Shown here: positions 1 to 13,400 of the stretch, piece by piece | Position numbering within the stretch: the stretch's first letter is position 1 | How the letters are laid out: every line of letters begins with the position of its first letter | Assembly: GCF_022539315.1 (NCBI RefSeq) | Contig: NC_066328.1 | Coordinates: 2,154,621 to 2,218,620, forward strand | Source: Serinus canaria | Lineage: Eukaryota > Chordata > Aves > Passeriformes > Fringillidae | Direction of reading: 5' to 3' | Length of the DNA: 64,000 nucleotides | Made by a program: the position numbers and the translations under genes | The notes under the pieces: model-generated | The model's input: the letters and a program-made list of their open reading frames with translations, nothing else | Database searches by the model: none | What the model was told of the DNA's origin: nothing

Positions 1-744
1 AGCAAGGGCTGGAGCAGAGAGCTGGCTCTGAAATCCACTCCCCATCACACATGCCGATTTCCACTGAACACCACCACTACTACAAGTGTCAGGTGGTGAG
101 GGCAAGGGAAACACACTACCCTCAAAGTCCAGGCTTTAATGTACAAGAAGGAACAAAGCTCCTTACAGTGCTACAAACGTCTGTGTTCTGATGAATCCAA
201 GGACAATCCATTTACATGGATTACTGCCAGTGTCCAAGAAAACCTTATGGTGACTAAGCCCTGGACTGAACCACTGAAGCACACAAGGAACAGATGCATG
301 GAAACCCAAAGCCTGCAGCTCCATCATTACCTGCATCTTCTTATTTTATGATTACCCTTGGGTTTTCACCGCCTTCCTCCACCCCCCCAAGTCTAAAGAT
401 ACCCATTTATTGCCTGAAGAATTTTAGAGCTTCATTATATTCATTCATTCATATACATTGCATTCAGAGTACATGCATACACATTACATTCAGAGTTACA
501 TTATATTCACATGGTTTGTGGGATGTGCAGCAGCAGAGGATTCAGCCTGAAGGCTCATGCTTTCAGCTGGGCACAGCACTTTAACACAAAGAAAATCTTC
601 CTAGTGCCTATTAGCATCAAGCTGACATTAACTCAGCTTTGCCTGAGATAAGCTGATGAGTGTGGTGAGAATTTTTCACCACGGAATAAAGTGACTCTGC
701 CCAAGAAGGGAAAGCACAGACCCGGTGTCCTGCTCAGCACTTAC
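1..744. other. DNAJA3: DNAJA3 intron 5 (left edge), no exon seen
   Basis: This AT-richer stretch lies downstream of the fifth DNAJA3 coding exon on the minus strand, so it should be intron continuing off the window. I see no exon-like reading frame joining the DnaJ zinc-finger domain. Around 450-505 two similar copies of a short A/T-rich block (containing cattcagagt) lie next to each other, a local duplication. The short reading frames here have no recognisable family features. Confidence 0.7.
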
Positions 745-3277
745 CATGCCTGTGCCATTGCAGTAGTGGCAGCGCTGAGCTTTGGTGCCAGGTTCGTGTC
801 CCTTGCCATCGCAGCGCACACAGGAGTCCTGGATGTTCACCACAATCTCCTTGTTGACACCTTTTGCAGCTTGGTTGAATGTCAGTTCCATGATATACTG
901 CACAGGAAACATGGATATAGAGCCGTGACTGAGGTGTGACAGGCTCTTAAGGAGACTAAGAAGAGTTCAGGCTAAATAACAACAATGCTTGAAACAGAAA
1001 TTCTCAGTAAAGATGACTGATCAAAAGAGGAAATTCTCCTTATATGAAAAATGTAATTTTTAGTAAAAACAGAAGTACCAAACACTTCTGAAGGCAACAC
1101 ATGAACCTTCAACATTTAAAGGAGCATTTAGCGGCAACACAAAGAACAAGACAGATTTTATTATGGGCCTCACTGCAACATGAAGCTAATTAAGTTGCAA
1201 AATTAAGCCAATTAAGCAGCCAAACATATTGCTGGAAGGCCTGGTTTATAGTTACAAGGCATTCTGTGGGTTTTAGCATTACAGATCAAAGCAGGCATAG
1301 GTAAATCAAGCTGCAGCAGAAACAATGCCTCTCCAGCAATGGAACTGCTCAGCAGTACTGGTTGGTGTCAGCAAACACCAGAGAAGTAGCTCAAGCCTAG
1401 AAAAAATATCCTGTCTGGAGGTGAGTGGTGTGTTCCTGCACAGCTGAGCAAAAGCGTGAGACTCTGCCCATGCCATGGGACATCCCCATGACACACTGAC
1501 ATCCCCAGAAATAACTCCTTGCTGAAGCTCACCCAGCACTCTGTGACAGAAGCTGCGGAGAGACACTGCTTTGAGTTTCCCGTTTCATTCCTAAATAAAG
1601 GCACCTCCTACCTCCTGTGGCTGATCAAAGACAGTCTGAAAATCGCCAAAAGGGGATCCTGAGAACTCCCCAAAGATCTTCCTGAAGAGCTCCTCGGGGT
1701 CAATGGAGGGGCCACTGCTCCAGTACTGCCGTCCCGCGCCGGCGCCGGCCCCCGCCCCCGCCGCGCCGGCCTCGAAGCTGGCCGTGCCGTAGGCATCGTA
1801 CTGCTTCCTCTTCACCTCGTCACTCAGCACCTGGGGACAGGGAACTGGGCACTGCAGGATCCAGGAGAATCCCTGGCTCTGGGCTCACACCTTCCATCAA
1901 GGTTTCACCCAGCTCTCAGCACCACGGGAGTCAGGGACAAGCTGCTGCTTCCCTGGTGATTCTTAGCTCATTGCCCGAAAAATGGCAAGATCTTGCTAAT
2001 GTATAAAAAGCAGAAATAACTTGTATTAAGCAGCTGATCATTAGTGTATCAGCTGAAGAGTGCTGAAATCAAAAAACAGGGCTGGGGGAGCACAGTGAAA
2101 GTCCCTCTGCCTCAAAAACCTGCTGACAGGTTTTTTTGTTTGATTATTTAAACTGACAATAATTCCATGGAAGTGACATCCATGCCAGTCACTGCTAAGG
2201 AAGGGGAAAACTGAAAAAGCCCAAAGCAGCTAAATCAGATACTTGGACCAAGGAATTTCTTGGGACAGATGTGTCCCAGATTGAAGTGCATGAAAAACCA
2301 GCCCTGGTTTTACAGGAAATGTTCACCCTCATCTACCCTCTAGATCATCACAACAGAATCCTGCTATTACCTCGTAGGCTTCTGCCAGCTGAGAGAACTT
2401 CTCCTTTGCTTTCGGGTCGTCCTTGTTTGTGTCAGGGTGGTATTTCTTTGCCAACTAAAAAACAAAAACCAACTCTTAGGGACAGGCAGGAGTTATTTAC
2501 TTAAGCATATCTCAAATGCCAGGAAAAACACATCAGGCAGAGCCTGGCATTCACTAGATGCATTCCCGGGAACTAAAACCCTTTATTTTCATTTATCAGC
2601 CCAAAACAAGGAACTACAGGAGCTGTTCCTGATCTTCTGAGCAATCCCAGATCCTTCTGGAAGGAGACAAGCGATGACAGCACAGGCAGACCATGCTTTG
2701 GAAGCGATCCCCAAGGCCATGTGCTGAGCTTTCCCACTGCCTCCTCCCCTTGTCTCCAACGGCTCCAAACAGGGGGATGGATTTGTTCCCTGCCCCAGCG
2801 AAGGGGCAGCGCTGGCTCCTCTGGCAGCCCACGGGGCCCAGCGGGTCCCGCCGCACCTGGTAATAGGCCTTCTTGATCTCCTTCTGCGTGGCGGTGCGGG
2901 GCACCCCCAGCACCTGGTAATAGTCCTCCTTGGCGCGGACCGCGCTGCTGTGGAAGGCAGCGGAGGCGACGGCAGCAGCGTGTTTCGTCCCTGCGGGAGA
3001 GGAGGGAGAGGGGCCGCGTGAGGGGAGGGCCGGGCCGGCTGCAGGAAGGGACACGGCCGGGGGAAAGACTCGCGCCCCGCCGGCCCGGCCCGGCCCGCCC
3101 GGCCCCGGCGCGCTCACCGGCGGCGCAGAGCCCGGCACGGAGCAGCAGGAGGCGGCGCGGGGCGCGGGCGGGCGGGGCGCGGAGCCCGCGGAGCAGCAGC
3201 AGCAGCGGCGGCCGCGCGTTCCCCGCCCCGCGCCCCGCGGCCGCCCCGACCCAGCGCGACGCGCTCCCGGCCGCCAT
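745..3277 (-). CDS. DNAJA3: DnaJ homolog subfamily A member 3 (Tid1), 5' part
   Basis: Mitochondrial J-protein that stimulates the ATPase of matrix Hsp70 (mortalin, HSPA9). Five coding exons are visible on the minus strand: 3118-3277, 2857-2990, 2371-2454, 1612-1830 and 745-897, all with AG/GT borders and consistent phase, giving 250 codons. The start at 3277 is chosen because AAGATGG is a strong Kozak context and the following Arg/Ala/Leu-rich 50 residues look like a mitochondrial presequence. The J domain begins at [12 protein letters not shown] (about residue 73), with the HPD catalytic motif at residues 104-106, followed by a Gly/Ala-rich stretch (residues about 147-159) and the [13 protein letters not shown] block. 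Exon 5 holds the first two zinc motifs, CVRCDGKG (225-232) and CHYCNGTG (242-249). The other two zinc motifs and the C-terminal domains lie off the left edge. Family assignment is very secure. Confidence 0.97.
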
Positions 3278-3480
3278 CTTGGCCCGCGCGCGGCGCTGCG
3301 CCTGCGCACCCTTCGGCGGGGACGGACCGCGCATGCGCACGGCACCGTCGTGGCTGCGCGATGCTCACGCATGCGCGGGGCTCGCGGAGCTGTCGGTGGA
3401 GTGGGGGGAGCGGAGCGGGGCCTGCGGGCACCGGGAGGGAGCGCGCGGGGACACGGCTGGGACGGCCGGGCACTGCCCCC
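3278..3480 (-). promoter_or_regulatory. DNAJA3: DNAJA3 promoter with NRF1-type motifs
   Basis: CpG-rich sequence directly upstream of the DNAJA3 start codon. It contains a perfect match to the NRF1 consensus YGCGCAYGCGCR at 3328-3339 and a one-mismatch copy at 3297-3308. A further GCATGCGC half site lies near 3369. NRF1 is an established activator of nuclear genes for mitochondrial proteins, which fits the product. No TATA box is visible. The transcription start is not resolved. Confidence 0.7.
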
Positions 3481-4467
3481 GTGATAGCCTCGTGCGGCGG
3501 GGTAGGAATCCTGCCCTCTGCTCAGCCCTTCCAGGGCTGTTCTTCCTCTACCCTAGCAGATGACATATCTCACAGGAGTGGAATAAAGGCTCTGAAAGCG
3601 CAGCGGGTGCAGTGCCACACGCCCACGCTCCCACGGCACAGCAGCCTGGCACGGCACCCACAGCCAGGCAGCCGCTTTCCTCTGCAGAGAGGGAGCGTGA
3701 TTCATGCCAAGCGTGTCTCTCTCCCGCCCTCGGCACCGGGGCTGGCGCCTCCGAGCGCGCCTCAGCACAGGCTCGGCCCGCGGCGCGGGGGAGGCTCCGC
3801 CGGGCTGAACCGCGACAGGGCCGTGCCCGCTCCCGCAGCGCGCACGCCGCTGTCCCAGCCCGGGTGAAAGCAGGGCAGGAGGCCTGGCCTCCAGCGTCGT
3901 GGGTGACACCCGGGCTCCACCGCGCCCAGAGGGCTCAGTGGGCTCAGATCCAGCGCTCCCTCCTCCTCCCTTCCCGCAGCCGTGAGTAGGCAAAGGTCTC
4001 CGTTCACCGCCGGCTGCCGGGCGAGGAAAACGCGAGCGTGCTGAGCCTACGGCACTGCAAACCTTCCGCTGGCCCCGTCCTCTGGCCAGAGCCCGACGGA
4101 ACCGCTGCCCTTGTGCGGGAGGAGAGCTTTGTGCCAGCCGGGGGTCACAGTACCGGGTGACCACGAGCCTCCGGGGAAGGCCGGGAAGGAGCCGGGATCC
4201 CCGGACCGCCGGTCAGTCACCCCAGGGGTGGCTCCGACGCCGGGGTTGAAGGCTCTAGCGGGGGTCCGAGGAGCCGGGGCTGGGGGTCTGTGCCCCGCTC
4301 ACGGCGACAGCGGGGACACGGCACACACACAGCGACACACGTGAGGAGGTCCGATGGGGCCGACCCAGGGGCGGGGCTCGGCCCGGGGCGGGGCTCGGGG
4401 CGGGCGGAGCGGCGGGGCCGGGCAGGGCAGGGCCGGGCACGGCTCGGAGCGGTACAGCCGGAGCACC
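3481..4467. promoter_or_regulatory. DNAJA3/CORO7 head-to-head spacer and CORO7 promoter
   Basis: The start codons of DNAJA3 and CORO7 face away from each other about 1.19 kb apart. The middle (3,500-4,340) is GC-rich without a supported gene. From about 4,354 to 4,430 several GGGGCGGGGC GC boxes cluster just ahead of the CORO7 start codon, as expected for a TATA-less CpG-island promoter. Long reading frames here are products of high GC and overlap on both strands, so I do not call them genes. Confidence 0.6.
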
Positions 4468-7400
4468 ATGAACCGCTTCAAGGCGTCCAAGTTCCGGCAC
4501 ACCGAGGCCCGGCTGCCCCGCAGGGAGGTGAGCGCTGCGGGACCCGCCAGTACCGGCGGATCGCGGGGGCGGCGGGGCCGGGGCTGCCGGCGGGCAGGGA
4601 CAGGGACGGGCACGGGGACAGGGCAGGGCCGGCCCCGCCCCGCGGCACCGGCAGGGCGCGGCTCCGGGCCCCGCGGCATCGCCGGTGTGGCGGGGCCGTG
4701 CCCGGGTCTCCCGGCCGCGGTGCGGGTGCGTCGCCCGGGCTGCCCCTCCTTGGCACCCGCTGCTGCCCATCCCGGGGTCCGCGGAGGATCCCGGCCCCGG
4801 GGCACTCCGCAGGTGGGGCTGCCGGGGAAGCCCAACCCTCCTCCTGGGCCGGTGCAGCCCCCCCTGGCCAGCATGGGGTACCCGTCCCGTGGTTCCTGCT
4901 CCCCTCCTGCCGCTGGGCACGGCTGGCACACGCGGTGCATCCCCGGTTCTTGCTGCCCGCCGCCGTTCGCTATCTCTCCCTTCTGGCCTGTGCCAGCCAG
5001 GGAACCGCGCACCGAGTGTGAAACGCTGGGCCTCGCTCCTGTCACCCCGCTCTGCCACCCCACTTCCGCAGGCACGGAGGAAGGGCTGGGCCCCACGGGT
5101 GCTGCTGAGCCCCATCACCCTGGCCATGAGCTGTGGAGCTCAGCACTGCTGGGGCCAGGCAGCTCTGGGAGTCTCATGGACAGCACAGAGCCATGTGGTG
5201 CCCAGCTCTGGCCTCTGCTCCATGAATAAGCAGCCCCAGTCATGCCAAGTGTCACAATTTATCCCAGCACGGTGTTGGCAGTGGGTAGCCCTGCCCTGCT
5301 GCCCCCAAACCACAGAGCTGGGTTGTAGTAATCTCCCAGGTCGCTGTCCCTACAGATTTGGCAGAGCAGGGGCAGAGATGCAGAGACAGGGCTGGGCGAG
5401 TCACGTCGTGGGGGGTTACAGGACACACAGCCCTTTTGGGGTCTCCCTGAGCTGGGTACCCTTCACCCAGTACCTCCTCAGCACCGTGGCCATGAGTGAG
5501 GCTGCTGCTGCTGCTCCCAGCCCTTGGGTGTGCACTCACTCCCTCTCTGTAACATCCCAGCCAAGCTGTCCTTGCACCCACCTGTGGCCTGTGCTCACAT
5601 GCCTCTGCAAATCCAGCAAGCACTCAAAACATCCTCTGAGCTTCAGCTGTGGGAGGGGACATGGTGCCCCCATGCCCATGGCGTGCAAGCCTCAGTGTGT
5701 CTCAGGTCACTGAAATCTCTGTTGGATGAAAGTTTGGCTGTGGATCGCAGGGTTCAGATGAGTCACTGGCAGCAGGGAGTGTGCGTGTCTGTGGGGTGTG
5801 GGTGCTGGGACACCTGGCTGGGCAGGACATGGCATCCTGCAGGCAGGGACATCCCATCACTGCTGTCCTGGTGCTGGTTCTGTTGTGGGGTAGCTCCGAG
5901 GGGCAGCGTGCCCTCGCTGTGTGCAGGATCTGCTGTGCAAGGCCTTTCCAAAAGGCTTTTCCCATTCAGGCATGAAACATATCCTTGGAAGTGAGGCCAC
6001 GCACTCCCCGTAGGGCAGCAGGTGGAGAAGTCTTGTCACCAAGCCCATCTCAGGTGTCACAGCGGGAAGCTCTGTTATGTCCCCAGCCAAGCACCTGTTT
6101 ATGGAGGCACAAGCAGACACCTGACCTGGCTGGATCAGGAAGCGCAGTGTAAACATCAGATCGCATCTGATGTTGCTCTTCAGGCAGCATCTGCACAGCT
6201 CTGCTGCCAGATGGCCCTTGAGAGCTCACAGTTTGTTCTAGGGATGTAGCCAGGATGGTTGCATGTGCTTTCCTGGCCGTGCTGCCACGCTGCAGGAAGG
6301 ATCACTGCCTTGAGGGCTGCTCCCTGTGCGTGGGGAAACTGTGGGGCCAGGATGGATCAGCTCTGTGAAACCTCACTGCAGGGGTCCTGCTGGCACCCCT
6401 GGCTGCTGGGGGCCAGATGTGGCTGGTGTCACCCTCCCTGGGGGCCCAGTGCAGGGTGATGGGATGCAGATAGTGGTGCCCTTATTCAAGGGTCCTGCTC
6501 ATGCTCCTGACCTCTTCCCCATCCCCAGTGCAGCCCCCTGCCCACATGCTGGGTATGGGGACAGAAACCTGCCTTTGGCAGGAGAAGGGTTAACAGGTCT
6601 GCACTGAGCTGTGAAGGGAGGAAGTGCTGCAGGAACCAGTGCTCCCTGTCAGGCCTCAAACGGAAGTTGTGCAAGGAGAGGAAACCTGGGGCTCGTGGTT
6701 TCCCTTCCCTACCCAGGTATCTGCTCAGTTTGTGGGTTATCCACTGCTCCTGACACCTACTGCAGCTCCGGGGGCTGCTGTGGGCACACAGGTCTGGTGC
6801 CAGCCATAAAACACCTTCCATTGCCACTGTCAAGGGTTGGACTTGGCCCTGGGAGTGCCAGGGAGCTCATGGCCCTGGTGGCCACTTGAAGTGGGGTGTC
6901 TGTGTCACCTGGAGTGGGGCTGGCTGATGGAGGCTCTCCCAGGGCCCCACAAGTGCAGTGCTCAGCCCTGGGAAACACTGCAGAGCAGGAGTTTGGTTTT
7001 GGGGCTGTAAGGCACCTCCTTGGCCATGTGTCCGTGTGGGAAGTGTGCTGCTGGAGGTGTTCATTTGCCTCAGTCAGCCACAGCTTGACCCTGTGGTGCT
7101 TCACAGCCCAAGAGCATTTGTCCCATCCAGATTCTCTGGCACCAGTTCATTGCAAAGACCTCTGAGCACTTCCCTCAGTGGGACAGCCCAGAGATGGCAC
7201 AGTCTGGGAGCTGGGATGCTCTGTGACCCACCCTTCAGCCCCAGGGGAGGGACTGTGCTTTGTGGCAGGAGCAGGAGCAGCCGCATTGCCCCGGGACACC
7301 CCAGAGGTTGGGATAATCCCACTGGCATCGCCAGTCTCCAGCTCTCCATGGGCATGGCAGCTCCTCTGGGGCTGAGGTCTCTGGCCATGCTGTGCCAATG

Positions 7401-10400
7401 GTCCTGCAGCCATGCTCCAGGCCCTGCCAGGACAAGGCAGCCCCTGATCAGGTTTTTCCCTCTGCCTGCCAGGCCTGGATCAGCGGTGTTCGAGCAGGCT
7501 CTGTCCCCTCCTGTGGCAGCCATGTGAAGGCCAGCTGCCGCTGGATCGCCTTCAGCGCCGAGGCCGCCGGTGAGCACAGGGGTCCCAGTGCTGCTTGGGG
7601 AGTGGGATGGCTTTGTCCCAGGGGTCCCTGTGGGGCTGGGTGGTGAGTCAGTCCCCCCAACCCCATGGGCACCAGGGTGAGTGAAGAAGGCTTTCCCTGA
7701 GATGCCCCAAAGTGCTGGCAGTCCCACACCTCTTGGCTTGCACTGCAGAGCTGGGTGCCCCTCGTGTGTCCCAAGCTGGGGGGATTCCTGACCTGCTCCT
7801 GTGCCCTCTCCTGCAGGTGTGCTGGGCATTGTGCCCCTGGAGTGCGAAGATGGGGGCAAGAGGACTATATCTCAGCTCTGCTGCCACTCAGGTGGGTGTC
7901 AGTGCCACCTCCCACCTCCACAGGATGTGTTTGGCCCCGCATGGACTGTGGGGCGGGCTCAGGCAGGCTGTGGTGGGCTGTCTGCCAGGCAGGGGACATG
8001 GGGACCTGCCAGGGACCATCACCTGAGGGCAGGGTGACACCAGGAGGGGCTCTGCCAGGCTGGAATCAATCCATGTTCCTTCATCTCTCAGGCTGCAGTG
8101 AGGCCTGAACACATAGCTCTTCCTCTTACCCTTCCAACACAGCGTTTCCACATTACTCATAGCATGCCCTGAAATTCCCAGTACACCCAGTGCCAGGCTG
8201 GAGTTGGCATCATTGAGGCATCGCTGCCTCCAGTGGCAGGAGGAACAGGCTGGACCAGCAGCTCTGATGTGGGCAGTGAGTGTGGCAGGGGAGAGGCAGT
8301 GGCAGTATCACTGTGGCAGAGAAGCAGGGCTCTGCCCTGCCCAGGCTCAGGGAGGGGTGGTGCCCACCTCAGGGTGCCCCTCTCCTGGTGCTGGAGCAGC
8401 AGTGGCAGCCTGAGGAGCACTGACCACCCATTTCCCCCAAATTACACCAGAGCAGCAAGATGGGAGCTGGTTCCAGCACCGCCTCCCTGCATGTGTGCCC
8501 TGGCAGGGCTGCAGGGCTGCACAGCGTGCCCAGCCTGTGCCACCTCAGCCCCTGGCACCAGGAGCTTCCTCGGACTGAAAAAGCAGGCAGTGAGTTCTGC
8601 TCCCTGGGAGCGCCAGAGGGGTGCACAGGAGCCAGCGCCATCCCACGGCTTCCTAATGGGATCAGCAGGAGTCCTTTGAAGCCGGCTGTGCCGGAGCAAC
8701 GCCTCCGTGGCAGGGAATGGATTTTCTCTCCTCCCGGGTGGATGCAGCCGAGCAAGCTGCCTGCTCTTCATGCCTCCGGGGCCTGTCTCCTGGAAGCAGA
8801 AAAGTACACAGTGACCTACTTTTCCGAGCGTGCCAAATGCATCCGAGGGGCTGCTGCTGCTGGTGCCAGCCTTCCTCCTGCCGGGCCCTGCTGCTGGGAG
8901 CATCCCTGCCGCTGGCATGCCAGCCTGGGGTGTTACAAAGGAGCCTTGTCACCAGGGTGGTTCTGGCAGGACATGGCACAGACACCCTGGTGCTGTCCCT
9001 GCTGTTCCCTGCACCTTGTGGGGGTGTCAGACTGGGGGATGCCCCCTCCAGGGTTCCTATCCCTGCCAAAGGGGTGCAAGTCCCTGAGGGACAGAGTGGA
9101 GGGGCTCAGGCACTCAGAGCAAAGCTGAGCTGCTCCAAAACACCCTGATGGGGCTGAAACTGCCCCCCACTGCTGAGTGTGTAGGGAAGGAATCAGGTTG
9201 GGAAGAACAGAGGGGCAGACACACTGTCTGTAGGGGAAGGTGGGGACAAACTTCTGCCCTTCTCCTTTCAGATGTGGTCACAGACTTTGACTTCTCACCC
9301 TTTGATCAGCTCCTGCTGGCCACAGGTTCTGCTGATGAGACGGTGAGTGCTCAGTGACAGAGGTCCCAAGTGGACACCTCGTGACCCCCAGGGTGTCTCT
9401 GGGAGTCACAGCAGAGCTGGAGTGATGAGAGTAAGAGAAGCATGGGGTGGAGGGTGCCAGCTTTGAGAGAGCAGAGTGGGACATCCCCAAGGAGGGGGAC
9501 AGAGCACATGGTCAAGGATCAGCCTCCTCCCATCTGGGACCTGATCCCCTCTAGCTGCAATGAGGGATCACCTGGGAATGCTCAGGGACCTTAGGGACCA
9601 AACCTGGGAAAGCAGCGAGTCCAGGTGGGTAGGGCACTGCCAGCACCCAGCGGGGTCCTGCTCACCTGCCCTGGCACTGACCCCCTCCTCTCCTGGGGCT
9701 GCAGGTGAAGGTGTGGCGCCTGCCTGAGGCTGGCCAGGACATTCCTGGTGGCGCAGGGCTGACCCTGGGGCCCGGGGGGGCCGTGGTGGATGCACTGCAG
9801 TTCCACCCCACGGCAGACGCTGTCCTGGCCAGCGCTGCAGGGAAGAGAGTCACTGTGTGGGACCTGGGCCAGCAGCAGCCCCTGACAGGTAGGCAGGGCT
9901 GTGACTGCCCATAACACGTGTCCTCCTGTGTGTCTCTCCATGTGTCCTCCCTGTATGTCCTCCCCATGTGTCCTCCTTGTGTGTCTGTTCCACGTGTCCT
10001 CACCATGCCAGTGCCTGGGCTCGAGGCCTGACCTCGGTGTCACCAAACAGGCAGCTCAGGTGGCATTTTTGGGCAGGGCACCACAGCTCCTTGTGCCTGT
10101 GCTGCCCTGCGCTCTGATGCCAGGTGTGAAACACTCTGGTACTGCCCAAGTGTCCGCAGGAGCTCTGCTGGGGATCTCCTGGGAGACAGGTCCCTCTCTC
10201 TGCATGTCCCAGGGCATGGGTGGATGTGGGTGCTTGCTGACCAGCCTTGCCCAGACCTCAGCCACCCTGAGGGGGAGAGGAGATGGGTGGCAGCATAGGC
10301 CTGTGGCTTTCCCAGGGCTCCTGCTCTTTGTATCCAGCTACTGCCAGCAGCCCTTCGGAAAGGCCAGATCATTTCTCCTGGGAAATATTCTGGGTGGGAG

Positions 10401-13400
10401 AGTGAGGGCTCCTGCCCTGTCTGCAGGAGGCACCCTGCTTGATCCTGGCCCTGACTGTGCTTTATCCCCACAGTCCTGGATTCCCACGGGGACCAGCTGC
10501 AGAGTCTGACCTGGAAGCGAGATGGGCGCCTCCTGGGTACCTCCTGCAAGGTGAGCAGTGCCAGGGGGGACCTGCTGTGGCACGGCAGGGATGGGCTGTC
10601 TGCCAGCTGCTGGGTGCACCCTGATCTTGGGGGGCACCCATTTCTCGGAATCACACAATGGTTTGAGTTGGAACTCGTCTCGTTCCATGCTCTGCCATGG
10701 GCAGGGACACCTTACCTTAGCCTGGGGTGCTCAGAGCTCCATCCAGTCTGGCCTGGAACACTTCCAGGCATGGGGAGCATGGAGGGATGGGAAGTTTTAG
10801 GGTGGAAAAGGGCAGGAGGGGGATCAGCGAGCCCGTGGGGAGCCGGGCAGGGAGCAGCACTAGATGGCGCCGGCCGCTCGCTGCGGGACGCGCCGGGAAC
10901 GCGCGGGGGCCGCGCCCGGCGGGCGGGCGGGCGGGGCGAGCGTGCGAAGGAGTGTGCAAGGGGAGTGTGCAAGGGGAGTGTGCAAGCCACGAGCCCCCCA
11001 GGCCGTGCCCGGAGGCTCGGCAGGCAGCTCTGAGCCACACACAGCCCCAGCCCCAGGCGAGGAGCGCAGCCCGCGACGGGCCGAGGGAGAGCGAAGGGTT
11101 TGCGGGAGGAGCCCCGGGGGGAGCCCGGAGCCCGGCCCGGCGTGCAGAGCCGGGCTGCGGCATGAGCCGGAGTCCCAGCGCTTGGATGAAGCCCCGTGCC
11201 AGCGTGCGAGCTGGCCTCGGGGGGTACAAGCCGTGCTGGCTGGGGTGTGGATCTGCCCCTGTGCCCTGTGGCTCTGGCTGGCACAATGTGTGGTCCCCAC
11301 ACAGCACCCTGGCAGCAGGGCTGGCACCCGGGCACCCCCTTGCTGCCTCTGTGCCCTGCCAGCCATGCCCCATTTGGCAGAGGGGTGCCAGGCAGGAGTG
11401 GGCTCGTTCTCCTTCGGCACTGTCAGGATGGCACCTGAGGGTCAGGCTCCAGCCATGGCCCTACTTGGGAGGCTCCCTCCTTTTCTGGGAGCAGTTTTGA
11501 GTATGTCAGGGTCCTGGTGGGGTGCTGGGGGCATCCTCTGCCCACAGTGTGGGAGGACACAGTGCAAGGCATCCATAGGGATAGGCACTGCAGGCAGGAG
11601 AGTGATGGGCAGGAAGGGGAGGGCTGCTCACTCCAGCCTTCTGCCTTTTGCATCCTAACATCCCGCTGGCCCCAAGGTCCTTAACCCTCCTCTGTTTTCT
11701 TTTATCTCACCAGGACAAGAAACTGCGGATCTTTGACCCCCGAGCAGGCCCAGCTGCCTCCCAGGTATGTCCCCTCTGGAAGTGGTGCAGGCAGCCCTGC
11801 CCAACCTGTTCCCTGCAGGGGGGTGAGCTTTGGTCCCCCAGACCATCCCAGCCCTGGCTGGGAGATGCCAGGAGCTGAGGGCAGGGGGAATAGGGCTGTG
11901 TCCTTAACCCTGGTGGAGTTTAGCAGGGGGGCCCTGCCCTCCCACCAGGCCAGGGAGCACCCTCAGTGCAGTGGCACATGCCCCCTGTGCTTGTGAGGGC
12001 TCTGGGCTCTGCAGGCTCCTAGGCTCTGCCCTGCCCTGTGGGAGCTGGACCAAAGGCTCTTGGGCACGAGGACCCACCAAGGGCAAGGGCTGGGCAGCTG
12101 GATCTGCACAACTCAGCAAATAACAGTGATTGGGAAATAAGGAGAGAATTTAAGCTTTGACGTCAAGTTCAAACAGCCTCTTATTAGAGGTTTCCTGTGG
12201 CTTGGGGGCTCTGGCTGCAGAAGGGGCTGGAATCCCTTGGGAAGGGAGGGAGGGATGCAGTAGAGGGCAGGGTGAGATGGCTGCAGTGGACTCTGTCATT
12301 CGTGGTGCATCTCCTGCTGCCTGTGGGCTCGGGGAGCCGATGGCCTCTGGTGACAGTGCCCAGGCACAGTGATGGAAGGGAGCCAGAGCTCCAGTGCTGC
12401 ACCAGGACTTTCTACCTGCTCCTGCACATAACCCAGGTGCTGAGCTCCCCAAAGGCCCCTGGGTGCTTCCTGCAGTACAAATGATGCCCTGACCCTTCAG
12501 GCAGCCTTATAAACACCCCACCACAAAAAATAAACACAAACCCAGCGGTGAAACGTGCGGACGAGCCGGGGCAAAGTGCTCCCAGCACTGCAGAGGCCAC
12601 CACAATCCCATCCCGCTCCAGTTGCCTCAGTATGGCTGGAAGATCCCATTCTCTACTCCAAAGTTTATCCACTGCTGGCCTCAGTGCTCCCCTCTCCTCC
12701 TGGCCCCTCTTCTCCCCCTGCCAGACCTGTCGGCTTGTCTGATGGTGGAGCTGTGAGTGCGATGGGCTCGAGCCAAGTATCCTGGGGAGGGTGGACTCTG
12801 TCTCGCTGAGCTATTAAAAATAACGTGTGAATGATGGTGGCTGTTCAAAGCAGGCAGTTCACTTCCCTCCGCTGCTGTCTGATCCAGCCCGGGGCCGGCA
12901 CTCTGTGTTTGCCAAGAGAAATATGCACCTTCACTGCCACGGCCCTGCCCGGCCGGCTCGCAGTGAATGGAGATGTTTAGTCTTGGAGAAGTGCTCTGCT
13001 GAAGGGGAAAACTTTAAAGTGCCATAAATCCTCTGGAAGTTTGCGCAGGGCTTGCTTAGCCAAGAAGAATAACGCTCCTGGGTTTTGTTCTTTTCTTTTT
13101 CCCCATTGCTGGAGGGCTGGGTTGGTTGGAAAGTCTTCTTCCCCCGGGCCAGCGCGGTTACAGACCCGGGTGATGCCGGGGCCGCCGTGCGGTGCCAGCA
13201 CCTTGCAGGCTCCTGGCTTTGAAGTTGCCTGGTTTTTTGCAGAGGTGAGCTGCAGGATGGGTTTCCCAGCTGTGCTGGCCCCTGCAGCACCGTGGGCTGG
13301 GTTTCCTCACAGCCAGCACAGGGTCCTGCTGCCGGCTCACCCTGGGCCCTCTGTGGAGCTGAGAGTCAGCCCCAGGCTGCTCCTCTGGCTGGATTTCTTA

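Noticed and set aside
2930..5127. Several 180-340 codon frames over the DNAJA3/CORO7 CpG island
   Set aside because: They overlap one another on both strands, are Arg/Pro/Gly/Ala-rich and show no splice or domain support; typical of CpG islands.
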